Shown here: piece by piece, positions 10,511 to 20,344 of the stretch
Position numbering within the stretch: the stretch's first letter is position 1
Layout of the letters: the number at the start of each line of letters is the position of its first letter
From: Tupaia tana
Lineage: Eukaryota; Chordata; Mammalia; Scandentia; Tupaiidae
Length of the DNA: 64,000 nucleotides
Reading direction: 5' to 3'
NCBI GenBank assembly: GCA_026018925.1
Contig: JAKSZU010000320.1
Span: forward strand, 1-64,000
Translations under genes and position numbers: made by a program
The notes under the pieces: model-generated
Database searches by the model: none
Told to the model about the DNA's origin: nothing
The model's input: the letters and a program-made list of their open reading frames with translations, nothing else

Positions 10511-10977
10511 TTTTAAATGTTTTCTTCCTTTCTATTACAGGACTGATGTTTTTAAAAAAATCAGAAAGTAAATCTCAGAAATGCTCATGGTGAATTACTT
10601 CCCAAGGCTTGTGTTTCTTGACCTCTTCAGCAGTACCTTCTTCAAATTGTATCTAATTTTCAGAATTTCTTTTCTGGTTTTTAACTCTATTTTGGCATCC
10701 TTGGTGAGACTGTCTTCCTACACAGCCTCAGCTAGACTACCTTGACTTTCTAAATATTAATAATGTTGTTTCTGTGAGGTAGAAGTTTGCTGAGTTCTGG
10801 CCATGAGCAGAAGCTGTGCTTAAACTGAAAAACTAGAAGAGAGGTTGGGAGGATCTTCTCTTTTCTGTCCATAGCATGGACAAAGAAAATCAGTTCCTGT
10901 TCTGTGATGTGGAATTTGGTGAAGTACTGTCATAAAAAGGCATTGAAAATAGGATAGACAAAATTAAATACTAAGCA
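10511..10977. other. No recognised feature
   Basis: Nothing with coding or repeat structure that I can name. Confidence 0.4.
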
Positions 10978-10987
10978 TTGAAATTTT

Positions 10988-11247
10988 TCTTTATTTAGAG
11001 GTTTTTGCTATAGGGCATATGTGCTCGCCAGAAAGACAGACAGAAACAGGGAGACAGAAAGCAAGAAATCACCACCCTGAGGGGATGGCCATGACGCAAT
11101 CCCTTCTCCTCCATTCTCTCGAAAACTTGGGTACACACGCACACGTTCCCAGCATGAGTTTAAGCCACAGGGTCCAGGACTAGAACCATGGTTGACTACA
11201 TGGGAGTCCAGCAACCCAGACATTACACCAACTGCTGGTCCCAAGGG
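10988..11247 (-). mobile_element. tRNA-derived SINE, antisense
   Basis: Tail side at 10988 (TTTATTTAGAGGTTTTTGC), head at ~11240 (ACCAACTGCTGGTCCC). Ten-base duplication TTGAAATTTT at 10978-10987 and 11248-11257. Confidence 0.9.
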
Positions 11248-11257
11248 TTGAAATTTT

Positions 11258-11467
11258 AAAAGAATCTAAGTATATGTTTGTGTCTCACTTTCTACACTCT
11301 TGTTTCCAGGACAGGTTGAGGTCTCTAATAATAATATCCATAAAACTATCCTGGACCAAAGAAAAAAGGAGAGTTCTGGCAGGGCTTTCCTAATAAAGCA
11401 TTATGGTGAAGCAAAGTGATTGTTCTTTTTTCTTTTCTTTTCTTTCTTTTCTTTCTTTTTTTTTTTC
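11258..11467. repeat. Pyrimidine-rich leader next to the L1 array
   Basis: Mostly unrecognised, ending in a TTTTC/CTTTC microsatellite at ~11425-11468 that directly abuts the 5' end of the monomer array. The low-complexity Lys/Arg-rich and Phe-rich ORFs here are artefacts of the simple repeat. Confidence 0.6.
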
Positions 11468-11833
11468 TATACATTCTAACTAGAGTTCTATCAGCAGGCA
11501 CCCACCTAGACAGGAAAACTGAGGCAGGGCCTTTCATTGGCCTGGGCTCCAGCTCCAGCTCCAGCCCCAGCCCAGCTCTACTGACCTCAGAACCCCTCCT
11601 ACTCCCTGCCAGAAAGGGCAGCCCACAGCTCTCCAGCAGAGTCCACTTCCATCTGCCCAGACAATGAAACTGAGTCAGGGCCTTTCACTGGCCCCAGACC
11701 CAGCTCAAGCTCCAGTCCCAGCACAGCTCTCCTAACCTCAGAGTCCCCACTCCTCCCTGCAAGAAAAGGTATCCTCCAGCTGTCCAGCCGAGCCCAGTTC
11801 CATTTGCAGCCCCCTGCCCAGAGACAGAAACTT
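11468..11833 (+). repeat. L1 5'UTR monomer array, left part
   Basis: G+C-rich tandem units in an AT-rich region. The anchor GAGGCAGGGCCTTTCA recurs at 11521 and 11672 and would recur at ~11833, where the class II ERV cuts in; the array resumes at 18310. Each unit reads 'GGAAACTGAGGCAGGGCC... CTCCAGCTCCAGCCCCAGCC ... CCAGAAAGGGCAGCC ... CTCCAGCAGAGCCCAGTTCC'. The first unit is partial and eroded. The array precedes L1 ORF1 on the same strand, so I infer an L1 promoter of tandem monomers, as known for mouse L1. The Ser/Pro-rich ORFs on both strands are shadows of the repeat. Confidence 0.75.
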
Positions 11834-12454
11834 GTCAGCATCTTCCCTAGACTTATCTGGATCTAAGAGGAAGTAGAAAGAAAGAGACAAAGTAGTGATG
11901 GACGCAGGTGGCCTGAACCTAAGCAACACAAGCAACTTGCACCACCCAGACAAACTGGGCACCTTCATTTATCGGGCAAAGCAACACTACATATGTGCAT
12001 TTCATGACATTCCACAGGTAAGTTGATATGTTACAGACAATAAGAAGGATGTAACAAAACTATAAGAGCTTAGATATACTGAGCCAGGTGTATCTCATGG
12101 CTACATTCATATGAAAAAGAAATCTCAATGAACTTATCTAGTCGAGAGACACCTAGCTGTAAGTGTTGAGGAGGATACTTTCTTGCAAACACCAAAGGGG
12201 TGTAGATAAGGCTAAAGAATCTTACAGAGGCAGAGCACGGGTTGGACTTTGTTAATTGGGGTCAGGATTTTCCTAAATTTCATCAGATGTGTCTGTTGGG
12301 AGACCCCTGGAAAATTCCATCCTTGGTTCTGCCTGCAATAAGGGTCAAGGAAAGGACAAGCTGCAAGGTTCTGCCATAGCCAAAAGTGACAGGCGATGTT
12401 TGCTCAAAGCATGTTCCCACATCCTCAATGCTTCTCTCTGAACATGTTCCTACA
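11834..12454 (-). repeat. 3' LTR of class II ERV (minus-strand provirus)
   Basis: 621 bp, begins TGTCAGCATCTT and ends GTTCCTACA. It is collinear with 17672-18303 over its whole length with scattered differences (both contain CACCAAAGGGGTGT and CAGATGT(A/G)TCTGTTGGGA). Read on the minus strand, an AATAAAGGTGCCCAGTTTGT polyadenylation-type signal is present. The flank GAAACT at 11828-11833 pairs with GAAATT after the other LTR: a 6 bp duplication as class II elements make. Confidence 0.88.
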
Positions 12455-13505
12455 TTTCCCTCTTTTTTGTTTTAAAGCTAACGTGACTTGGGTTTCTTTG
12501 GATGGAAGTTGGCACTTGGAAATACACACAGATATCAGTTGAATACCACAAGTAAGTAGGATATCACAAAATATAATGATTCCTATTTTCATTCAGTTTG
12601 CAGTCAATTTGGCATACATAGCAATGATCAGGTTCTCAGGAGTTGGTTCTGTATTTTGTTCTTTCAGCATTTCCTGAGCATCTTGACTAATGCTTTGATG
12701 CCATCCCAGGTGATAAGATTTGCTATGGCTTGCCTGTTTTTTCTTTATTTGGTCCTTCTATTTTCTTGAATCTTAGCTGGAAGCGTGGTATTGGGCTTTG
12801 CAGTGTATGATGCCAGCTCATGATGTGTAGGTCACAGGCACTGAGAGGGGATCTAACCAGACCTATAGGAGTAAGCACAGAGACAAAACCTCTTCCCCAG
12901 GTTGTTAGAAGAACTGGACCTTGCTAGGTTAGATCTGGAGGCATTTTATAGAAAACATCAGCCTGAGGGAGTTTTTGTGAGGCTGACATATACTACCAGG
13001 CTGTGCTCCATTGGTGCCATTTTGAATCAAAAGTAAAATTTAGATGATTCAATTTAAACATGGTTAAAGAAAGCAATCTGGCAGCATTGGTAGAAGGGGG
13101 CCATAGGTTCTCCTTTTTTTGTGTTTTAAAAATAAGGAGAAGGTTTGTTTTATTCACAAACTCTAAACTAGTAAATTAGGCCTATTTAGATTGTGTTTCA
13201 ACACTGAATAGTGTGGCCCATTGTTTTATGGCCGCCTCAGATACCATTTGTCATATGTACATCTTTTCATGAAATCTTTCTAATTCTTTACAATTCACTC
13301 CCAGGCCTTCTTCAACATAATTTAAACCTCTGAAACATGCTTTATTCCTTGATTATTTGTCCCCTTTTACTGTTTTGTTTTTCATTCTGGAATAATTCAG
13401 CCATATTAATTTAGGACAAAAATTTTACCACACAAAATTCTTTTTATATTGAAATGTTCTCTTTCTTTTTAATAATTTTTTTTTACCACAAATATATCTT
13501 TATAG

Positions 13506-13507
<2 letters not shown>

Positions 13508-13556
<49 letters not shown>
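13508..13556. repeat. (TG)n/(TA)n microsatellite
   Basis: A short GTGTGTGT run followed by about 21 TA units; it produces a spurious Ile/Tyr-rich ORF. Confidence 0.95.
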
Positions 13557-13560
<4 letters not shown>

Positions 13561-13686
13561 CTTTTTCCTACTTACCATTTCTTTCTACCTTGTTTCTTTC
13601 TTTTACTTTTTTTTTAAATTTGCCTTTGGAGATAGTTGTTACCTCTGATTAATTAGATAAAAATCATATTTTACTATTTTTATTTT

Positions 13687-13906
13687 TTGAGAGGTTCACT
13701 CACCAGAAAGAGAAACAGAAAGCCAGAAATCACTCCCCAGGGGGGATGGCCATGCCACAATCCATTCTCCTCCATTCTCCTCTTGGGTTCTTGGGCATGC
13801 ACACACATGGGCTTGGAGTGAGTGTAAGCCATTGGGTCTGGGACTCGAACCATAGTCGACTACATGGGAATCCAATGATGTAACCATTATACGAACTGCT
13901 GGTTCC
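13687..13906 (-). mobile_element. tRNA-derived SINE, antisense, in ERV
   Basis: Runs from TTGAGAGGTTCACTCACCAG to CGAACTGCTGGTTCC and lacks the CCTATAGC segment. ACTATTTTTATT before it and ACTATTTTATT after it look like its target duplication. Confidence 0.85.
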
Positions 13907-14206
13907 AGGAAACTATTTTATTATTTTAAGGATTACTTTAGGCTTCTCAAAGCCTATCTCTTGTTCTTTTGCCTAGCCTGGGAAATCTGACACCCTTTAG
14001 TTTGGAACTAAGACTTTACATATTTATCAGAATTTTAGACTCATTGCAAAATTAGCTTTTAGTATATATTAGCAGCTTACAGATAGGCATTTTACAAACA
14101 AACAAAAACTGTTTAACAAATTTCCCAATATAGAATAAAACACTGTTACTGGTAACAGTTTAAGATATTAATTATTTGAAAAAAACCTTTTAATAGGCAT
14201 CAAACA

Positions 14207-14502
14207 GGGACCAGTCATTAGTATAATGGCTATGTGCCTGGACTCTCATGGACTCTCATGTAGTTGACCATGCTTCAAGTCCTTGACCCGGTGGCTTAAA
14301 CTCACACTGGGTGTATGTGCCTGCATGCCCAAGATCCCGAGAGGAGAATGAAGGAGAAGGGATTGCTATGTGACCATTCCTGAGGGGTGATTTCTCGCTT
14401 TCTGTCTTTCTTTCTCTCTCTGTCTTTCTGGTGAGAGCATGCACCCTCTCAAGAATAAAAAAAAAAAAGAAAGAAAGAAGGAAAGAAAAAGAAAGAAAGA
14501 AA

Positions 14503-14586
<84 letters not shown>

Positions 14587-14599
14587 AGGAAAGAAAAAT
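14207..14599 (+). mobile_element. SINE with (GAAA)n tail, in ERV
   Basis: GGGACCAGTCATTAGTATAA starts a complete copy that contains a small internal duplication (GGACTCTCAT twice, 14240-14260). The A-tail has become ~135 bp of GAAA repeat (14465-14599). TAGGCATCAAACA at 14194-14206 and AAGGCATCAAACA at 14600-14612 form the duplication. The Lys/Arg- and Phe/Ser-repeat ORFs here are artefacts. Confidence 0.92.
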
Positions 14600-16683
14600 A
14601 AGGCATCAAACAAAGCAATTGACCATGAACACAATGCTCCAACCCCCTAGGGATGAGAAAGGGTTAATTCAGTGTAGGCTGTTATCAGGTCTACAAGGTT
14701 GTGTTTTTAAGTGTTAAGTGTGCCCATTGTTTAAAGGCCATTATAGCTGATTATTTACTAGGGAGACTCTTCCTGGTAAATTTAAAGAAACATCCTCTTG
14801 AGTAATTAAATTGATGCCAGCACTCTGAGCAGTAGCATGAATGGAGTTATACATTTTTAGCCAAGTTGTCTGGTTAGGGCTCCTGTCAGTTGATGGGTTG
14901 GACTGGGACAAGAGTGATGCCTCCTTGGGCCTTGGGCTGGAGGCTTGCCCAATATCCAGTTTCCTGACAAATCAGTAGAAGGCCCAATGAAAGCCTTCAC
15001 CACAAGACTTACATTTTGAGGAAGGCTTCCTTTTACAATCCTTGATAACATGTGCCTCTTTTCTACATCTATAGCATTTTGTATTTGGAGGTCTCAATAC
15101 TACAGCCAACAATCCTTGTTTGTGACTTTAAGTACCTACTATCTGACAGGCCTTTATAATGTCTGCTAAAGAGGTCATAGGTTTGCTATAAATACCTTTT
15201 AATACCTCCTGCCAATCAACATTAGTATTCTCAAAAGCCAGTTGTTTCAGCATTGCCTCAGCTGCGTCTGCATTTTCTACTTGCCTGTACAAAAATCATT
15301 GCAACGTATCTATAAATAAGTGATAAGTTTCTTGTGGCCCTTGACATACTTTAAGACAAGAAAGGCTTTCTCTGGAAGAATCAGTTTTTTTTTTTTTTTT
15401 TTTTTCTTGCACGAGTGGCAGTGGTGGCTATTTCACCAAAGATTTCTAGTGACAAGTGAAACTGTTGCTTATTAGTAACATAATCACCTGTCCCTGACAA
15501 AATTTCTGCAGTCACTTTTGGATTTTTTATTACTTTATCAGCAGCCATCTGATGGCATCCATCATCAAACTTTTGTCTTCAAACTGTATATTGGGCAGGA
15601 GTATAGTTACCATTTTTGCCAACACTTTGCAGTCATTGGTTGAAAGCTCATAGCTTGTCGCTATGTTGTCTATCATCCCTCTAACATAATGATTGCTGAT
15701 TTCATATCCGGTAATAGCTTGTTTAAATTCCTTAAGTATACTATAAGGTAAACATTCATATGTGGCTTATCCCCTTTTGAGGATAACAGGAGAGACACAA
15801 ACCATGGTAGTGTCCCCTTCTTGAAAAGCACTGCTTAGACATTCCTGCAAACATTTCCAAAGCAGTTTTACCCTAGACAGTTCTTATACATAAGGCCACG
15901 AAGTTGCAGGGAGTAGATGAAGCCAGCAGGGCAGTTGGATTAAGTTTGGTCTCTGCATTAGCTGCTAATACCTGTTTCAGAGGGGAGTCAAAGTTATCAG
16001 TTTGTCCAAATTGAAGTATGACATTTTTGCATAGATGGAAGGCATGTAATATTTTTATAGGAGCATGTGGCTGTTCATGTAAGCAGATACTAATTTTTTC
16101 TCAATTAGTTAATTTCAAAGATACAGCCTCAGGGTACCAAGGGCAATAGGTATTAATTTCCATTAACATTTGAGAAATGGTATGGATTGTACTGAATGAT
16201 TAACCTGACTTAATAAATATAATAGCTCCTCCTTGTGAGTGGTGCAAGTGGGGAGATAGCCTGTTACCCATGCTGATTCCTGGGATCTCTGTAGAGATGA
16301 ATGGCACCATAGCCCTTCTCTGGGCAAGAATCAGTGGATACGCTGCTTGAAAAAAATTCTATGTGGGTGGGAGACTTACACAATTACTTACACTAATTTC
16401 CAGAGATCTCTGAAGAGATGTACAGAGCACTGGTAGTCCTTACCTGGGTGAGAAATTAGTGTGTAGCTGTCTCACAAACAATTACCTTGCTAGCCTCCAG
16501 CTCTGAGAATCAGAGATCTCATCAGTCACATTTGGGATCAGGCGCCAACACAGCTGCTGCAGAACTATCTCATAAAGAGAACAGACTTGAAAAGCGTTCA
16601 AGAGTAGAAGAAACTAAAAAGTCCTTCAACAAGCATGGCTCTGTAAGCCTGACACAAAACAAGTGCAACAAGGTGGTAATTGT

Positions 16684-16941
16684 TTTTTTATTGAGAAGTT
16701 TTTGCTATAGGGAATGTGTGCTCGCCAGCAAGACAGAGAGAGACGAAGAGACAGAAAGTGAGAAATCATCTCCCAGGGGGATGGCCACGCCGCAATCCCT
16801 TCTTCTCAATTCTCTTTTCAGGATCTTGGGCATGCATGCACACACGCCTGGCGTGAGTTTAAGTCTCTGGGTCTGTGACTAGAGCCGCAGTCGACTACAT
16901 GGGAGTCCAGCGACATAGTCATTACGCTAACTGCTGGTCCC
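16684..16941 (-). mobile_element. tRNA-derived SINE, antisense, in ERV gag
   Basis: Young copy with the head reading CATTACGCTAACTGCTGGTC. GTAATTGT flanks it at 16676-16683 and 16942-16949. The 131-codon + strand ORF across 16487-16882 is a shadow. Confidence 0.9.
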
Positions 16942-17122
16942 GTAATTGTCTGTTTTGATCTCTAGGGTTCTGGCAGCAAAATGGCAGCTGATGTAAAACC
17001 ACAACAAGGATACAGAACAATTCTTTGGCAAAACATTCACAGTGCAGCCCAGAATGACTATAATATTGTCTATCAAATAATGGTATAAAATTTCTATAGC
17101 CCAGTGTGGTTCACAGAATTCT

Positions 17123-17388
17123 TTTTCTTATTTTGTAGAAGTTTTTAGGGCACATGTGCTTGCCAGAAAGACGGAGAGAGACAGAGAGACAGAAAGTGAG
17201 AAATTACACCCCCCCTCCCGGGGGAGATAGTCCTGCCGAAATCCCTTCCATCCCTTCTCCTCTCAGGATCTCGGGCACACATGCACATGCACCCGGTGTG
17301 AATTTAAGTCACTGGGTCCGGAACTTGAAAAACAGTCGACTACATGAGAGGCCAGCGCCATAGCCATTACGCCTACTGGTCCCAGGAC
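17123..17388 (-). mobile_element. tRNA-derived SINE, antisense, near ERV 5' end
   Basis: Perfect 12 bp duplication TCACAGAATTCT at 17111-17122 and 17389-17400. The hairpin carries a longer C/G run (CCCCCCCTCCCGGGGGA). Confidence 0.92.
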
Positions 17389-17650
17389 TCACAGAATTCT
17401 GTGTTTACTCCTAAGCACTCTACAGAAAAGAAACATGCCTCCTTATGATGTAACAATCTATTTTAAACCTGAATTTTTAGAAGAGTAAAAATAGAAATAA
17501 GGCTAGAATAGAGAAAGCAAGAGCCAAGCCACCAGGGGCAGAGAGGGCACACAGTCATTTACTTACCTCCATAAATAGCCAAGAAGGGTGGGAGATGGAA
17601 TGCAGGGATCGTCCAGAAGCTAAGTTGACCAGAAATCAGGTTATCTAGAT

Positions 17651-17668
17651 CTGAGGTTTTTGGCACCA
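17651..17668 (-). other. ERV primer binding site, Phe-tRNA-like
   Basis: On the minus strand, three bases after the LTR end, the sequence reads TGGTGCCAAAAACCTCAG. The first seven bases and the following A-run agree with the tRNA-Phe primer site known from IAP-type class II elements; the last bases are eroded. Confidence 0.65.
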
Positions 17669-17671
17669 ATC

Positions 17672-18303
17672 TGTCAGCATCTGCCCCCTGGATTTAGCTC
17701 AATCTAAGAAGAAGCAGAAAGAAAGAGACAGAGACAAAGTAGTAATGGATACAAGTGGCCTGAGCCTAAGCAGCAGAAGCAACTTGCAACAACCAGACAA
17801 ACTGGACACCTTTATTTACAGGGAAAAGCAACACCACATACGTGTATTTCATGACATTCCATAGATAAGTTGATATGTTACAGACAGTAAGAAGCAGGTA
17901 AAAAATCTATAAGGGCTTAGACATACTGAGCCAGGTGTATCTCTTGGTTACTCCATATGTAAAAGAAATCCCAATAAACTTCTTATCTAGTGGAGAGACA
18001 CCTAGCTGTAGGTGTGGGAAGGATACTTTCTTGCAAACACCAAAGGGGTGTTGATAAGGCTAAAGAATCTTACAGAGGCAGAGCAGGGATTAGATTTTGC
18101 TAATTGGGGTCAGGATGTTTCCTGAATTCCATCAGATGTATCTGTTGGGAAGCCCCTGGAAAACTCCATAATCGGCTTTTCCAGCAGTAATGGTCAGGGA
18201 AAGGACAAGCTGCAAAGTTCTGCCATAGCCAAAAGGGAGAGGTGATGTTTGCTCAAAGCATGTCCTCACATCCTTAGGGCCTTATTCCAAACATGTCCCT
18301 ACA
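17672..18303 (-). repeat. 5' LTR of class II ERV (minus-strand provirus)
   Basis: 632 bp, TGTCAGCATCTG...CATGTCCCTACA, the partner of 11834-12454. The minus-strand order is U3 (near 18300) to U5 (near 17672), then the primer site. It carries AATAAAGGTGTCCAGTTTGT on the minus strand. GAAATT at 18304-18309 is the second target copy. Confidence 0.88.
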
Positions 18304-18890
18304 GAAATTGAGGCAGGGCCTTTCACTGGCTCCAGCCTCACCTCCAGCTGCAGCCTCAGCCCAGCTTTCACAACCTCAGAGGTGCCCCTTCTTGCTGCCA
18401 GAAAGGGCAACACTCAGCTCTTCAGCAGAGCCCAGTTCCATCTACAGCCCCCGGCACAGACAGGGAAACTGAGGCAAGGTCTTTTGCTAGCCTGGGCTCC
18501 AACTTCAGCTCCAGCTCCAGCCCCAGCCTAGCTCTTTCAATCTCAGAGGCCTGCCACCCCCTGGGCAGAAAGGACAGCCTCCAGCTCTCCAGCAGAGCCC
18601 AGTTTCATCTGCAGTCCCCTGCCCAGACAGGGAAATGGAAGCAGGGCCTTTCATTGGCCCTGGACCCAGCACAGTCTCCAGCCCTAGTCCAACTCTCCCA
18701 ACTTTAAAGCCTCACCCTCCCCCCAATAGAAAGGGCAGCACCTAGCTCTCCAGCAGAGTAGTTTCATCTGCATCTCACTACCCAGATAGGGAAACTAAAG
18801 CAGGGCCTTTATCTGATCCCAGTCCCAGCTCTAGCTCAAGCTCAAGCCAAGCTCTGTAAACCTCAGAACCTTCTCCTTCTCCAAGCCAGA
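18304..18890 (+). repeat. L1 5'UTR monomer array, right part
   Basis: Continuation of the array. The anchor corresponding to GAGGCAGGGCC falls at 18310, 18471, 18638 and 18797, a spacing of 161, 167 and 159 bp. Units share CCAGCTCCAGCCCCAGCC, CCAGAAAGGGCAGC and CTCTCCAGCAGAGCC with ~10-20% visible differences. The last unit stops at CCAGAAAGG (18894) and its remaining part (GCAGCCACCAGCTGTCC) reappears at 18953 after a ~60 bp T/C-rich insertion. Confidence 0.78.
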
Positions 18891-19333
18891 AAGGTAGGAT
18901 GCTTTATTTTCTTCTTTCTTTTGCTAATTCCTTACTTCTACTTACTCTAATTGGCAGCCACCAGCTGTCCAACAGAGCCAAGTTACATCTGAAACTCCCT
19001 CTCTTTAATACTCATTATTTCTTTCCTCTTATTTTTTCATCTTCTTCTCATCCTCTATCTACCCAGATGGACTAAACAGGTCTAGAATCATAGTTTACAA
19101 ATACCATAGTATTGTGAGGCTCCCTGGGGTTATCACTTTTACTGAACCACCTGTGAAAAAGGAGAAATTGCTCTTCAGATACCTGAATGGATTACTTCTC
19201 CTTTTTGGACCACATTACTAAACACAGCAGAAGGGAGACTTTGGCAGACTTCAGTCCACACAAAGGGATGTAAACTTGTTCCCAGGGGCAGAAACATTCT
19301 CTAAAAAGGTATCCAATGTGAATACATTACCCA
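18891..19333 (+). promoter_or_regulatory. Non-monomeric 5'UTR of L1
   Basis: Links the array to the ORF1 start. It holds the split last monomer (to ~19000), a pyrimidine-rich stretch (19000-19065) and then unique sequence ending CCAATGACTAGACGTAGAAG around the ORF1 ATG. Taken as L1 leader because of position and strand. Confidence 0.6.
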
Positions 19334-20281
19334 ATGACTAGACGTAGAAGAAAAGCCTCAGGTTAGAAGAAACTAAGAAATATGACTCTGTCAAAAGAAC
19401 ACAAAAACTCCACTCCTTCTCTTGAAAACACAGAAGAAGGTACCGAAATGTCTGAGAAAGTATTCAGAGCATTCATATTGACAAAATTCTATGAGTAGAA
19501 ACAGAAAAGAGACAACAAACTGCAAGAGATGGGGACGTCCTTCCACAATTTAAAAGAAGAAATGAAGACTGTAAGAATCAGATGGAACTATTAGAAATGA
19601 AATATGTATTAGAGGCAATCAAAAACTCTCTCTAAAGTATTAAAAGCTGATTAGATCATGCAGAAGATCAAATCTCAGATACAGAAACTAAAACCTCTGA
19701 CCTAGATAAAACTACCAAAAAGATTAAGAAAATAACAAAAAATTGAGGGTAATATATGAGAAATGCTAGATTCCATTAAACATCCAAACATTCAAATAAT
19801 TGGTATCCCATAAGGTGAAGAAACTACTAAGGGCATGGAAAATCTATTCCAAGAAATCCTGGAAGAAACTTTCCAAGTCTAGAGAAGCACTCCAACATCC
19901 AGATCCAAGAAATAAAAAGGACCGCAAATAGAATCAATACAAGAAGATTCTCTACATTGCACATCTTAGCCAGACTGGCCAGAACAACAGATAAAGATGA
20001 GATCTAAAATTGACAAGAGAAAAATGTCAAATTGACTTACAAAGGACATGTCATCAGGCTAACATCAGACCTTTTAACTGAAACAATGCAAGCAAAGAGA
20101 GACTGGGAGGACATTGAAAGTGTGAAGAGAGAAACAATTTCAACCAAGATTATTTTATACAACAACATTATCGTTTATATGGGAAGAAAAGATTAAAATC
20201 TTGTAAGATAAACAAAACCTGAAAGAATTTGCCAACACCAGACCAGCTCTTCAATAAACTCTGAAGAGAGTCCTGTTCTAG
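19334..20281 (+). pseudogene. L1 ORF1 (RNA-binding chaperone), broken
   Basis: ORF1 protein coats L1 RNA. The ATG at 19334 starts a frame parallel to the ORF1 of the younger L1 at 53744 (basic start 'MTRRRRKASG' against 'MAKSRKRASG'). Downstream, coiled-coil codons (19500-19720), the RRM start 'IIGIP' (~19797) and C-terminal text ('GHVIRLTSDL', ~20044) can be followed across stops and frameshifts, e.g. a TAG after the tenth codon. About 310 codons in length, normal for mammalian L1 ORF1. Confidence 0.78.
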
Positions 20282-20344
20282 GAAAAAAAAAAAAGAATGA
20301 ACAGACAGAACAAGGGAATAGAAGACAACCAAGACAATGGCCAA

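Larger units (their letters stand above)
12455..14193 (-). pseudogene. Decayed 3' internal region of the class II ERV
   Basis: This part lies between the 3' LTR and the gag remains. I find no reverse transcriptase motif or long frame. A minus-strand piece at ~12905-12835 reads 'GRGFVSVLTPIGLV', which may be the C-terminal end of integrase, but this is weak. It contains a (TA)n run and one SINE. Either pol and env were lost by deletion or they have decayed past my recognition; the whole internal region without SINEs is only ~4.1 kb, short for an autonomous betaretrovirus. Confidence 0.55.
14613..17650 (-). pseudogene. gag remains of class II (betaretrovirus/IAP-like) ERV
   Basis: Gag is the retroviral structural polyprotein. 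On the minus strand the capsid C-terminal homology region is visible at ~15365-15300 ('CQGPQETYHLFIDTLQ'), followed at ~15250-15230 by 'LKQLAFENTN'. Two zinc knuckles of nucleocapsid follow at ~15085-14975: one intact CCHC (CYRCRKEAHVIKDC) and one that has lost its last Cys (CKSCGEGFHWAFY). Paired knuckles plus this capsid text are typical of betaretroviruses and IAPs. Matrix and N-terminal capsid (up to ~17650) are decayed, with many stops, a T-run of about 23 nt near 15387 and two antisense SINEs. No product can be made. Confidence 0.82.

Noticed and set aside
11416-11841. Pro/Ser-rich ORFs as a mucin-like or collagen-like gene
   Set aside because: They follow the tandem monomer, exist on both strands and have no start context or splice structure.
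14256-14717. Long Lys/Arg-rich and Phe/Ser-repeat ORFs on both strands
   Set aside because: They are translations of the GAAA microsatellite in a SINE tail.
18891-18953. Intron-like ~60 bp interruption of the last L1 monomer (GTAGGATG start)
   Set aside because: It ends TAATTG rather than AG, so it is more likely an insertion.
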